The translations under genes and the position numbers were made by a program. 64,000 nucleotides of DNA from Lichenostomus cassidix (Eukaryota; Chordata; Aves; Passeriformes; Meliphagidae): NCBI GenBank assembly GCA_008360975.2, contig VLJF02000451.1, forward strand, positions 32,282-96,281, given 5' to 3'. Each line of letters starts with the position of its first letter. Positions within the stretch are counted from its first letter, which is position 1. This document shows positions 22,201-35,492 of this stretch, one piece after another. The notes beneath the pieces are model-generated. The model was not told the origin of the DNA and did no database searches. It worked only from the letters and a program-made list of their open reading frames with translations.

Positions 22201-25200
22201 GGACTTGGAGGGCCTGTGATGGGGATCTGTTTTTTCCTGGGATCTGTACAAAGTAAGTGACCTGGAAGTGGACTTGGAGGGCCTGTGATGGAGACCTGGT
22301 TTTTCCTGGGATCTGTACAAAGTAAGTGACCTGGAAGTGGACTTGGAGCGTGTATGCTGGAGACCTGGATTGCCCCGCGGTCTGTAGAAAGTAAGTGGCG
22401 TGGAGGTGGACTTAGAGCGTCAATGCTGGCGACCTGGTTTTTCCTGGGATCTGTACAAGGTAAGTGACCTGGAAGTGGACATGGAGGGCCTGTGATGGAG
22501 ACCTGTTTTTTCCTGGGATCTGTACAAAGTAAGTGACCTGGAAGTGGACTTGGAGGGCCTGTGATGGAGACCTGGTTTTTCCTGGGATCTGTACAAGGTA
22601 AGTGACCTGGAAGTGGACTTGGAGGGCCTGTGATGGAGACGTAGTTTTTCCTGGGATCTGTACAAAGTAAGTGACCTGGAAGTGGACATAGAGCGCCTGT
22701 GATGGAGACCTGGTTTTTCCTGGGATCTGTACAAAGTAAGTGACCTGGAAGTGGACATGGAGGGCCTGTGATGGAGACCTGGTTTTTCCTGGGATCTGTA
22801 CAAAGTAAGTGACCTGGAATTGGACATAGAGGGCCTGTGATGGAGACCTGGTTTTTCCTGGGATCTGTACAAAGTAAGTGACCTGGAAGTGGACTTGGAG
22901 CGTCTATGCTGGAGACCTGGATTGCCCCGCGGTCTGTAGAAAGTAAGTGGCGTGGAGGTGGACTTGGAGCGTCTATGCTGGCGACCTGGTTTTTCCTGGG
23001 ATCTGTACAAGGTAAGTGACCTGGAAGTGGACATGGAGCGCCGGTGATGGAGACCTGGTTTATCCTGGGATCTGTACAAGGTAAGTGACCTGGAAGTGGA
23101 CATGGAGGGCCTGTGATGGAGACCTGGTTTTTCCTGGGATCTGTACCAAGTAAGTGACCTGGAAGTGGACTTGGAGGGCCTTTGATGGAGACCTGTTTTT
23201 CCTGGGATCTGTACAAAGTAAGTGACCTGGAAATGGACTTGGAGGGCCTGTGTTGGAGTCCTGGTTTATCCTGGGATCTGTACAAAGTAAGTGACCTGGA
23301 AGTGGACATTGAGCGCCTGTGATGGAGACCTGGTTTTTCCTGGGATCTGTACAAGGTAAGTGACCTGGAAGTGGACATGGAGGGCCTGTGATGGAGACCT
23401 GGTTTTTCCTGGGATCTGTACAAAGTAAGTGACCTGGAAAAGGACATAGAGCGCCTGTGATGGAGACCTGTTTTTCCTGGGATCTGTACAAAGTAAGTGA
23501 CCTGGAAGTGGACATGGAGCGCCTATGATGGAGACCTGGTTTTTCCTGGGATCTGTACAAAGTAAGTGACCTGGAAGTGGACTTGGAGGGCCTGTGATGG
23601 AGACCTGGTTTTTCCTGGGATGTGTAGAAAGTAAGTGACCTGGAAGTGGACTTAGGGCCTGTGATGGAGACCTGTTTTTTCCTGGGATCTGTACAAAGTA
23701 AGTGACCTGGAAGTGGACTTGGAGGGCCTGTGATGGAGACCTGGTTTTTCCTGGGATCTGTACAAGGTAAGTGACCTGGAAGTGGACATGGAGGGCCTGA
23801 GATGGAGACCTGGTTTTTCCTGGGATCTGTACAAAGTAAGTGACCTGGAAGTGGCCATAGAGCGCCTGTGATGGAGACCTGTTTTGTCCCGGGATCTGTA
23901 CGAAGTAAGTGATGTGGAAGTGGACATAGAGTGCCTGTGATGGAGACCTGGTTTTTCCTGGGATCTCTACAAGGTAAGTGGGGTGGACGTGGACATGGAG
24001 CGTCTGTGCTGGAGGCCTTGATGTGCCCATGTTGTGTAGAAAGTAGGTGGCCTCGAGATGGACTTTGAGGGCCTGTGATGGGGACCTGTTTTTTCTTGGG
24101 ATCTGTACAAAGTAAGTGACCTGGAAGTGGACTTGGAGGGCCTGTGATGGAGACCTGGTTTTTCCTGGGATCTGTACAAGGTAAGTGACCTGGAAGTGGA
24201 ATTGGAGGGCCTGTGATGGAGACCTGGATTGCCCCGTGGTCTGTACAAAGTAAGTGACGTGGAGTGGACTTGGAGGTCCTGTGATGGGGACCTGTTTTTT
24301 CCTGGGATCTGTACAAGGTAAGTGGGGTGGACGTGGACTTAGAGCGTCTGTGCTGGAGGCCTAGATGTGCCCATGCTGTGTAGAAAGTAAGTGGCCTTGA
24401 GATGGACTTAGAGCGCCTGTGATGGAGACCTGGTTTTTCCTGGGATCTTTGCAACGTAAGTGACCTGGAAGTGGACTTTGAGGGTCTGTGATGGAGACCT
24501 GGTTTTTCCTGGGATCTGTACAAAGTAAGTGACCTGGAAGTGGCCATAGAGCGCCTGTGATGGAGACCTGGTTTTTCCTGGGATCTGTTCAAAGTAAGTG
24601 ATGTGGAGGTGGACTTGGAGGGCCTGTGATGGGGATCTGTTTTTTCCTGGGATCTGTACAAAGTAAGTGACCTGGAAGTGGACTTGGAGGGCCTGTGATG
24701 GAGACCTGTTTTTTCCTGGGATCTGTACAAAGTAAGTGACCTGGAAGTGGACTTGGAGGGGCTGTGATGGAGACCTAGTTTTTCCTGGGATCTGTACAAG
24801 GTAAGTGACCTGGAAGTGGACTTGGAGTGTCTATGCTGGAGACCTGGATTGCCCCGCGGTCTGTAGAAAGTAAGTGGCGTGGAGGTGGACTTGGAGCGTC
24901 TATGCTGGCGACCTGGTTTTTCCTGGGATCTGTACAAGGTAAGTGACCTGGAAGTGGACATGGAGGGCCTGTGATGGAGACCTGGTTTTTCCTGGGATCT
25001 GTACAAGGTAAGTGACCTGGAAGTGGACATGGAGGGCCTGTGATGGAGACCTGGTTTTCCTGGGATCTGTACAAAGTAAGTGACCTGGAAGTGGACTTGG
25101 AGGGCCTGTGATGGAGACCTGGTTTTTCCTGGGATCTGTACAAAGTAAGTGACCTGGAAGTGGACATAGAGTGCCGGTGATGGAGACCTGGTTTTTCCTG

Positions 25201-28200
25201 GCATCTGTACAAGGTAAGTGGGGTGGACGTGGACTTAGAGCGTCTGTGCTGGAGGCCTTGATGTGCCCATGCTGTGTAGAAAGTAAGTGGCCTTGAGATG
25301 GACTTAGAGCGCCTGTAATGGAGACCTGGTTTTTCCTGGGATCTTTGCAACGTAAGTGACCTGGAAGTGGACTTTGAGGGCCTGTGATGGAGACCTGGTT
25401 TTTCCTGGGATCTTTAAAAAGTAAGTGACCTGGAAGTGGACTTGGAGGGCCTGTGATGGAGACCTGTTTTTTCCTGGGATCTGTACATGGTAAGTGACCT
25501 GGAAGTGGACTTGGAGGGCCTGTGATGGAGACCTGTTTTTTCCTGGGATCTGTACAAAGTAAGTGACCTGGAAGTGGACTTGGAGGGGCTGTGATGGAGA
25601 CCTGTTTTTCCTGGGATCTGTACAAAGTAAGTGACCTGGAAGTGGACTTGGAGGGCCTGTGTTGGAGTCCTGGTTTATCCTGGGATCTGTACAAAGTAAG
25701 TGACCTGGAAGTGGACATAGAGCGCCTGTGATGGAGACCTGGTTTTTCCTGGGATCTCTACAAGGTAAGTGGGGTGGACGTGGACATGGAGGGTCTGTGC
25801 TGGAGGCCTTGATGTGCCCATGTTGTGTAGAAAGTAAGTGGCCTCGAGATGGACGTTGAGGGCCTGTGATGGGGACCTCTTTTTTCTTGGGATCTGTACA
25901 AAGTAAGTGACCTGGAAGTGGACTTGGAGGGCCTGTGATGGAGACCTGGTTTTTCCTGGGATCTGTACAAGGTAAGTGACCTGGAAGTGGACTTGGAGGG
26001 CCTGTGATGGAGACCTGGATTTCCCCGTGGTCTGTACAAAGTAAGTGACGTGGAGTGGACTTGGAAGTCCTGTGATGGGGACCTGTTTTTTCCTGGGATC
26101 TGTACAAGGTAAGTGGGGTGGACGTGGACTTAGAGCGTCTGTGCTGGAGGCCTTGATGTGCCCATGCTGTGTAGAAAGTAAGTGGCCTTGAGATGGACTT
26201 AGAGCGCCTGTGATGGAGACCTGGTTTTTCCTGGGATCTTTGCAACGTAAGTGACCTGGAGGTGGACTTTGAGGGCCTGTGATGGAGACCTGGTTTTTCC
26301 TGGGATCTGCACAAAGTAAGTGACCTGGAAGTGGCCATAGAGCGCCTGTGATGGAGATCTGGTTTTTCCTGGGATCTGTTCAAAGTCAGTGATGTGGAGG
26401 TGGACTTGGAGGGCCTGTGATGGGGATCTGGTTTTTCCTGGGATCTGTACAAAGTAAGTGACCTGGAAGTGGCCATAGAGCGCCTGTGATGGAGACCTGT
26501 TTTTTCCTGGGATCTGTACGATGTAAGTGATGTGGAAGTGGACATAGAGTGCCTGTGATGGAGACCTGTTTTTTCCTGGGATCTGTACAAAGTAAGTGAC
26601 CTGGAAGTGGACTTGGAGGGCCTGTGATGGAGACCTGGTTTTTCCTGGGATCTGTACAAAGTAAGTGACCTGGAAAAGGACATAGAGCGCCTGTGATGGA
26701 GACCTAGTTTTTCCTATGATCTGTACAAAGTAAGTGACCTGGAAGTGGACATGGAGCGTCTATGCTGGAGACCTGGATTGCCCCACGGTCTGTAGAAAGT
26801 AATTGGCGTAGAGGTGGACTTGGAGCGTCTATGCTGGTGACCTGGTTTTTCCTGGGATCTGTACAAGGTAAGTGACCTGGAAGTGGACATGGAGGGCCTG
26901 TGATGGAGACCTGGTTTTTCCTGGGATCTGTACAAGGTAAGTGACCTGGAAGTGGACTTGGAGGGCCTGTGATGGAGACCTGTTTTTTCCTGGGACCTGT
27001 ACAAGGTAAGTGACCTGGAAGTGGACTTGGAGGGCCTGGGGAGACCTGTTTTTCCTGGGATCTGTACAAAGTAAGTGACCTGGAAGTGGACTTGGAGGGC
27101 CTGTGATGGAGACCTGGTTTTTCCTGGGATCTGTACAAGGTAAGTGACCTGGAAGTGGACATGGAGGGCCTGAGATGGAGACCTGGTTTTTCCTGGGATC
27201 TGTACAAAGTAAGTGACCTGGAAGTGGCCATAGAGCGCCTGTGATGGAGACCTGTTTTTTCCTGGGATCTGTACAAAGTAAGTGATGTGGAAGTGGACAT
27301 AGAGTGCCTGTGATGGAGACCTGGTTTTTCCTGGGATCTCTACAAGGTAAGTGGGGTGGACGTGGACATGGAGCGTCTGTGCTGGAGGCCTTGATGTGCC
27401 CATGTTGTGTAGAAAGTAAGTGGCCTCGAGATGGACTTTGAGGGCCTGTGATGGGGACCTGTTTTTTCTTGGGATCTGTACAAAGTAAGTGACCTGGAAG
27501 TGGACTTGGAGGGCCTGTGATGGAGACCTGGTTTTTCCTGGGATCTGTACAAGGTAAGTGACCTGGAAGTGGAATTGGAGGGCCTGTGATGGAGACCTGG
27601 ATTGCCCCGTGGTCTGTACAAAGTAAGTGACGTGGAGTGGACTTGGAGGTCCTGTGATGGGGACCTGTTTTTTCCTGGGATCTGTACAAGGTAAGTGGGG
27701 TGGACGTGGACTTAGAGCGTCTGTGCTGGAGGCCTTGATGTGCCCATGCTGTGTAGAAAGTAAGTGGCCTTGAGATGGACTTAGAGCGCCTGTGATGGAG
27801 ACCTGGTTTTTCCTGGGATCTTTGCAACGTAAGTGACCTGGAAGTGGACTTTGAGGGCCTGTGATGGAGACCTGGTTTTTCCTGGGATCTGTACAAAGTA
27901 AGTGACCTGGAAGTGGCCATAGAGCGCCTGTGATGGAGACCTGGTTTTTCCTGGGATCTGTTCAAAGTAAGTGATGTGGAGGTGGACTTGGAGGGCCTGT
28001 GATGGGGATCTGTTTTTTCCTGGGATCTGTACAAAGTAAGTGACCTGGAAGTGGACTTGGAGGGCCTGTGATGGAGACCTGTTTTTTCCTGGGATCTGTA
28101 CAAAGTAAGTGACCTGGAAGTGGACTTGGAGGGGCTGTGATGGAGACCTGGTTTTTCCTGGGATCTGTACAAGGTAAGTGACCTGGAAGTGGACTTGGAG

Positions 28201-31200
28201 TGTCTATGCTGGAGACCTGGATTGCCCCGCGGTCTGTAGAAATTAAGTGGCGTGGAGGTGGACTTGGAGCGTCTATGCTGGCGACCTGGTTTTTCCTGGG
28301 ATCTGTACAAGGTAAGTGACCTGGAAGTGGACATGGAGGGCCTGTGATGGAGACCTGGTTTTTCCTGGGATCTGTACAAGGTAAGTGACCTGGAAGTGGA
28401 CATGGAGGGCCTGTGATGGAGACCTGGTTTTTCTGGGATCTGTACAAGGTAAGTGGCGTGGAGGTGGACATGGAGGGTCTGTGATGGAGACCTGGTTTTT
28501 CCTGGGATCTGTACAAGGTAAGTGACCTGGAAGTGGACATGGAGGGCCTGTGATGGAGACCTGGTTTTTCCTGGGATCTGTACAAAGTAAGTGACCTGGA
28601 AAAGGACATAGAGCGCCTGTGATGGAGACCTGGTTTTTCCTGGGATCTGTACAAAGTAAATGATGTGGAGTGGACTTGGAGGGCCTGTGATGGGGACCTG
28701 GTTTTTCCTGGGATCTGAACAAAGTAAGTGATGTGGAGTGGACTTGGAGGGCCTGTGATGTAGACCTGTTATTCCTGGGATCTGTAAAAAGTAAGTGACC
28801 TGGAAGTGGACTTGGAGGGCCTGTGATGGAGACCTGGTTTTTCCTGGGATCTGTACAAGGTAAGTGACCTGGAAGTGGACATGGAGGGCCTGAGATGGAG
28901 ACCTGGTTTTTCCTGGGATCTGTACAAAGTAAGTGACCTGGAAGTGGCCATAGAGCGCCTGTGATGGAGACCTGTTTTTTCCTGGGATCTGTACGATGTA
29001 AGTGATGTGGAAGTGGACATAGAGTGCCTGTGATGGAGACCTGTTTTTTCCTGGGATCTGTACAAAGTAAGTGACCTGGAAGTGGACTTGGAGGGCCTGT
29101 GATGGAGACCTAGTTTTTCCTGGGATCTGTACAAAGTAAGTGACCTGGAAGTGGACATGGAGCGTCTATGCTGGAGACCTGGATTGCCCCACGGTCTGTA
29201 GAAAGTAATTGGCGTAGAGGTGGACTTGGAGCGTCTATGCTGGAGACCTGGTTTTTCCTGGGATCTGTACAAGGTAAGTGACCTGGAAGTGGACATGGAG
29301 GGCCTGTGATGGAGACCTGGTTTTTCCTGGGATCTGTACAAGGTAAGTGACCTGGAAGTGGACATGGAGGGCCTGTGATGGAGACCTGGTTTTTCCTGGG
29401 ATCTGTACAAGGTAAGTGACCTGGAAGTGGACATGGAGGGCCTGTGATGGAGACCTGGTTTTTCCTGGGATCTGTACAAAGTAAGTGACCTGGAAGTGGA
29501 CATAGAGTGCCGGTGATGGAGACCTGGTTTTTCCTGGCATCTGTACAAGGTAAGTGGGGTGGACGTGGACTTAGAGCGTCTGTGCTGGAGGCCTTGATGT
29601 GCCCATGCTGTGTAGAAAGTAAGTGGCCTTGAAGTGGACTTAGAGCGCCTGTGATGGAGACCTGGTTTTTCCTGGGATCTTTGCAACGTAAGTGACCTGG
29701 AAGTGGACTTTGAGGGCCTGTGATGGAGACCTGGTTTTTCCTGGGATCTTTAAAAAGTAAGTGACCTGGAAGTGGACTTGGAGGGCCTGTGATGGAGACC
29801 TGTTTTTTCCTGGGATCTGTACATGGTAAGAGACCTGGAAGTGGACTTGGAGGGCCTGTGATGGAGACCTGTTTTTTCCTGGGATCTGTACAAAGTAAGT
29901 GACCTGGAAGTGGACTTGGAGGGGCTGTGATGGAGACCTGTTTTTCCTGGGATCTGTACAAAGTCAGTGACCTGGAAGTGGACTTGGAGGGCCTGTGATG
30001 GAGACCTGGTTTTTCCTGGGATCTGTACAAAGTAAGTGACCTGGAAGTGGACATGGAGGGCCTGTGTTGGAGTCCTGGTTTATCCTGGGATCTGTACGAA
30101 GTAAGTGACCTGGAAGTGGACATAGAGCGCCTGTGATGGAGACCTGGTTTTTCCTGGGATCTCTACAAGGTAAGTGGGGTGGACGTGGACATGGAGGGTC
30201 TGTGCTGGAGGCCTTGATGTGCCCATGTTGTGTAGAAAGTAAGTGGCCTCGAGATGGACGTTGAGGGCCTGTGATGGGGACCTCTTTTTTCTTGGGATCT
30301 GTACAAAGTAAGTGACCTGGAAGTGGACTTGGAGGGCCTGTGATGGAGACCTGGTTTTTCCTGGGATCTGTACAAGGTAAGTGACCTGGAAGTGGACTTG
30401 GAGGGCCTGTGATGGAGACCTGGATTTCCCCGTGGTCTGTACAAAGTAAGTGACGTGGAGTGGACTTGGAAGTCCTGTGATGGGGACCTGTTTTTTCCTG
30501 GGATCTGTACAAGGTAAGTGGGGTGGACGTGGACTTAGAGCGTCTGTGCTGGAGGCCTTGATGTGCCCATGCTGTGTAGAAAGTAAGTGGCCTTGAGATG
30601 GACTTAGAGCGCCTGTGATGGAGACCTGGTTTTTCCTGGGATCTTTGCAACGTAAGTGACCTGGAGGTGGACTTTGAGGGCCTGTGATGGAGACCTGGTT
30701 TTTCCTGGGATCTGTACAAAGTAAGTGACCTGGAAGTGGCCATAGAGCGCCTGTGATGGAGATCTGGTTTTTCCTGGGATCTGTTCAAAGTCAGTGATGT
30801 GGAGGTGGACTTGGAGGGCCTGTGATGGGGATCTGGTTTTTCCTGGGATCTGTACAAAGTAAGTGACCTGGAAGTGGACTTGGAGGGCCTGTGATGGGGA
30901 CCTGTTTTTTCCTGGGATGTGTACAAAGTAAGTGACCTGGAAGTGGACTTGGAGCGTGTATGCTGGAAACCTGGATTGCCCCGTGGTCTGTAGAAAGTAA
31001 GTGGCGTGGAGGTGGACTTGGAGGGCCCGTGATGGAGACCTGTTTTTTCCTGGGATCAGTAGAAAGGAAGTGACCTGGAAGTGGACATGGAGGGCCTGTG
31101 ATGGAGACCTGTTTTTTCCTGGGATCTGTACAAAGTAAGTGACGTGGAGTGGACTTGGAGGTCCTGTGATGGGGACCTGGTTTTTCCTGGGATCTGTACA

Positions 31201-34200
31201 AGGTAAGTGGGGTGGACGTGGACTTAGAGCGTCTGTGCTGGAGGCCTTGATGTGCCCATGCTGTGTAGAAAGTAAGTGGCCTTGAGATGGACTTAGAGCG
31301 CCTGTGATGGAGACCTGGTTTTTCCTGGGATCTGTGCCAAGTAAGTGACCTGGAAGTGGACATGGAGGGCCTGTGATGGAGACCTGGTTTTTCCTGGGAT
31401 CTGTACAAGGTAAGTGACCTGGAAGTGGACTTGGAGGGCCTGTGATGGAGACCTGGTTTTTCCTGGGATCTGTACAAGGTAAGTGACCTGGAAGTGGACA
31501 TAGAGCGCCTGTGATGGAGACCTGGTTTTTCCTGGGATCTGTACAAAGTAAGTGACCTGGAAGTGGACTTGGAGGGCCTGTGATGGAGACCTGGTTTTTC
31601 CTGGGATCTGTACAAAGTAAGTGACCTGGAAAAGGACATAGAGCGCCTGTGATGGAGACCTAGTTTTTCCTGGGATCTGTACAAAGTAAGTGACCTGGAA
31701 GTGGACTTTGAGCGTGTATGCTGGAGACCTGGATTGCCCCGCGGTCTGTAGAATGTAAGTGGCGTGGAGGTGGACTTAGAGTGTCTATGCTGGCGACCTG
31801 GTTTTTCCTGGGATCTGTACAAGGTAAGTGACCTGGAAGTGGACATGGAGGGCCTGTGATGGAGACCTGGTTTTTCCTGGGATCTGTACAAGGTAAGTGG
31901 CGTGGAGGTGGACATGGAGGGCCTGTGATGGAGACCTGTTTTTTCCTGGGATCTGTACAAAGTCAGTGATGTGGAGTGGACTTGGAGGGTCTATGCTGGA
32001 GACCTGGATTGCCCCGCAGTCTGTAGAAAGTAAGTGGCGTGGAGGTGGACTTGGAGGGCTTGTGATGGAGACCTGGTTTTTCCTGGGATCTGTACAAAGT
32101 AAGTGACCTGGAAGTGGCCATAGAGTGCCTGTGATGGAGACCTGGTTTTTCCTGGGATCTGTACAAGGTAAGTGACCTGGAGGTGGACTTGGAGCGTCTA
32201 TGCTGGAGACCTGGATTGCCCCGCTGTCTGTAGAAAGTAAGTGGCGTGGAGGTGGACTTGGAGGGCCTGTGATGGAGACCTGGTTTTTCCTGGGATCTGT
32301 ACAAGGTAAGTGACCTGGAAGTGGACATGGAGGGCCTGTGATGGAGACCTGGTTTTTCCTGGGATCTGTACAAGGTAAGTGACCTGGAAGTGGACATGGA
32401 GGGCCTGTGATGGAGACCTGGTTTTTCCTGGGATCTGTACAAAGTAAGTGAGCTGGAAGTGGCCATAGATCGCCTGTGATGGAGACCTGGTTTTTCCTGG
32501 GATCTGTACAAAGTAAATGATGTGGAGTGGACTTGGAGGGCCTGTGATGGGGACCTGTTTTTTCCTGGGATCTGAACAAAGTAAGTGATGTGGAGTGGAC
32601 TTGGAGGGCCTGTGATGGGGACCTGTTTTTTCCTGGGATCTGTACAAAGTAAGTGACCTGGAAGTGGACTTGGAGGGCCTGTGATGGAGACCTGGTTTTT
32701 CCTGGGATCTGTACAAAGTAAGTGACCTGGAAAAGGACATAGAGCGCCTGTGATGGAGACCTAGTTTTTCCTGGGATCTGTACAAAGTAAGTGGCCTGGA
32801 AGTGGACTTGGAGCGTCTATGCTGGAGACCTGGATTGCCCCGCGGTCTGTAGAAAGTAAGTGGCGTGGAGGTGGACTTGGAGCGTCTATGCTGGAGACCT
32901 GGTTTTTCCTGGGATCTGTACAAGGTAAGTGACCTGGAAGTGGACATGGAGGGCCTGTGATGGAGACCTGGTTTTTCCTGGGATCTGTACCAAGTAAGTG
33001 ACCTGGAAGTGGACTTGGAGGGCCTGTGATGGAGACCTGTTTTTTCCTGGGATCTGTACAAGGTAAGTGACCTGGAAGTGGACATGGAGGGCCTGTGATG
33101 GAGACCTGGTTTTTCCTGGGATCTGTACAAGGTATGTGATCTGAAAGTGGACATGGAGGGCCTGTGATGGAGACCTGGTTTTTCCTGGGATCTGTACAAG
33201 GTAAGTGACCTGGAAGTGGACATGGAGGGCCTGTGATGGAGACCTGGTTTTTCCTGGGATCTGTACAAAGTAAGTGACCTGGAAAAGGACATAGAGCGCC
33301 TGTGATGGAGACCTGGTTTTTCCTGGGATCTGTACAAAGTAAGTGACCTGGAAAAGGACATAGAGCGCCTGTGATGGAGACCTGGTTTTTCCTGGGATCT
33401 GTACAAAGTAAGTGACCTGGAAAAGGACATAGAGCGCCTGTGATGGAGACCTTGTTTTTCCTGGGATCTGTACAAGGTAAGTGACCTGGAAGTGGACATG
33501 GAGGGCCTGTGATGGAGACCTGGTTTTTCCTGGGATCTGTACAAAGTAAGTGACCTGGAAGTGGACATGGAGGGCCTGTGATGGAGACCTGGTTTTTCCT
33601 GGGATCTGTACAAAGTAAGTGACCTGGAAGTGGACATAGAGCGCCGGTGATGGAGAGCTGGTTTTTCCTGGGATCTGTACAAGGTAAGTGACCTGGAAGT
33701 GGACTTGGAGCGTCTATGCTGGAGACCTGGATTGCCCCGCTGTCTGTAGAAAGTAAGTGGCGTGGAGGTGGACTTGGAGTGTCTATGCTGGCGACCTGGT
33801 TTTTCCTGGGATCTGTACAAGGTAAGTGACCTGGAAGTGGACATGGAGGGCCTGTGATGGAGACTTGGTTTTTCCTGGGATCTGTACAAAGTAAGTGACC
33901 TGGAAGTGGACTTGGAGGGCCTGTGATGGAGACCTGTTTTTTCCTGGGATCTGTACAAGGTAAGTGACCTGGAAGTGGACATGGAGGGCCTGTGATGGAG
34001 ACCTGGTTTTTCCTGGGATCTGTACAAGGTAAGTGACCTGGAAGTGGACATGGAGTGCCGGTGATGGAGACCTGGTTTTTCCTGGCATCTGTACAAGGTA
34101 AGTGGGGTGGACGTGGACTTAGAGCGTCTGTGCTGGAGGCCTTGATGTGCCCATGCTGTGTAGAAAGTAAGTGGCCTTGAGATGGACATGGAGGGCCTGT

Positions 34201-34992
34201 GATGGAGACCTGGTTTTTCCAGGGATCTTTGCAACGTAAGTGACCTGGAAGTGGACTTTGAGGGCCTGTGATGGAGACCTGGTTTTTCCTGGGATCTGTA
34301 CAAAGTAAGTGACCTGGAAGTGGACTTGGAGGGCCTGTGATGGAGACCTGGTTTTTCCTGGGATCTGTACAAAGTAAATGATGTGGAGTGGACTTGGAGG
34401 GCCTGTGATGGGGACCTGTTTTTTCCTGGGATCTGAACAAAGTAAGTGATGTGGAGTGGACTTGGAGGGCCTGTGATGGGGACCTGGTTTTTCCTGGGAT
34501 CTGTACAAAGTAAGTGACCTGGAAGTGGACTTGGAGGGCCTGTGATGGAGACCTGGTTTTTCCTGGGATCTTTTCAAAGTAAATGACCTGGAAGTGGACT
34601 TGGAGGGCCTGTGATGGAGACCTGGTTTTTCCTGGGATCTGTACAAAGTAAGTGACCTGGAAAAGGACATAGAGCGCCTGTGATGGAGACCTAGTTTTTC
34701 CTGGGATCTGTACAAAGTAAGTGACCTGGAAGTGGACTTTGAGCGTCTATGCTGGAGACCTGGATTGCCCCGCTGTCTGTAGAAAGTAAGTGGCGTGGAG
34801 GTGGACTTGGAGGGCCTATGATGGAGACCTGGTTTTTCCTGGGATCTGTACAAGGTAAGTGACCTGGAAGTGGACATGGAGGGCCTGTGATGGAGACCTG
34901 GTTTTTCCTGGTATCTGTACAAAGTAAGTGAGCTGGAAGTGGCCATAGAGCGCCTGTGATGGAGACCTGGTTTTTCCTGGGATCTGTACAAA
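19224..34992 (+). repeat. 69-bp satellite array, block 2 (about 228 units)
   Basis: This continues block 1 after the retroelement, ending at the assembly gap. Most units are 69 bp, so the antisense strand stays open for hundreds of codons in all frames, reading 23-residue repeats (for example LYRSQEKPGLHHRPSKSTSR). Marker variants recur in a fixed order: a unit with GATGTGCCCATG, then one beginning GTAAGTGGCCTTGAGATGG, then one ending GGATCTTTGCAAC. These give a higher-order structure with irregular spacing (marker starts near 20990, 21610, 21953, 24018, 24363, 25260, 25811, 26155, 27392, 27737, 29595, 30213, 30559 and 31249). Block 2 is the reverse-complement equivalent of blocks 3 and 4. 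Confidence 0.95.
25250..30900 (+). repeat. Higher-order copies about 4.4 kb apart
   Basis: The stretch about 25.25-26.5 kb recurs at about 29.6-30.9 kb with an offset near 4.34-4.41 kb. Shared private variants include ACCTCTTTTTTCTTGGG, a unit ending GATTTCCCCGTGG, and GGAAGTCCTGTGATGGGG. The small change in offset equals one 69-bp unit gained or lost. Confidence 0.75.
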
Positions 34993-35492
34993 NNNNNNNN
35001 NNNNNNNNNNNNNNNNNNNNNNNNNNNNNNNNNNNNNNNNNNNNNNNNNNNNNNNNNNNNNNNNNNNNNNNNNNNNNNNNNNNNNNNNNNNNNNNNNNNN
35101 NNNNNNNNNNNNNNNNNNNNNNNNNNNNNNNNNNNNNNNNNNNNNNNNNNNNNNNNNNNNNNNNNNNNNNNNNNNNNNNNNNNNNNNNNNNNNNNNNNNN
35201 NNNNNNNNNNNNNNNNNNNNNNNNNNNNNNNNNNNNNNNNNNNNNNNNNNNNNNNNNNNNNNNNNNNNNNNNNNNNNNNNNNNNNNNNNNNNNNNNNNNN
35301 NNNNNNNNNNNNNNNNNNNNNNNNNNNNNNNNNNNNNNNNNNNNNNNNNNNNNNNNNNNNNNNNNNNNNNNNNNNNNNNNNNNNNNNNNNNNNNNNNNNN
35401 NNNNNNNNNNNNNNNNNNNNNNNNNNNNNNNNNNNNNNNNNNNNNNNNNNNNNNNNNNNNNNNNNNNNNNNNNNNNNNNNNNNNNNNNNNNN
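34993..35492. other. Assembly gap, exactly 500 N
   Basis: A run of 500 N is a conventional placeholder for a gap of unknown size. The satellite changes orientation here, from GTAAGT-forward on the left to ACTTAC-forward on the right. The first few hundred bases after the gap contain odd one- and three-base deletions (for example near 36055-36090), as expected at a poorly supported contig end. Confidence 0.97.

Noticed and set aside
12070..34992. CRISPR-like array
   Set aside because: Units are contiguous with no spacers, in eukaryotic DNA next to LTR elements; this is a satellite.
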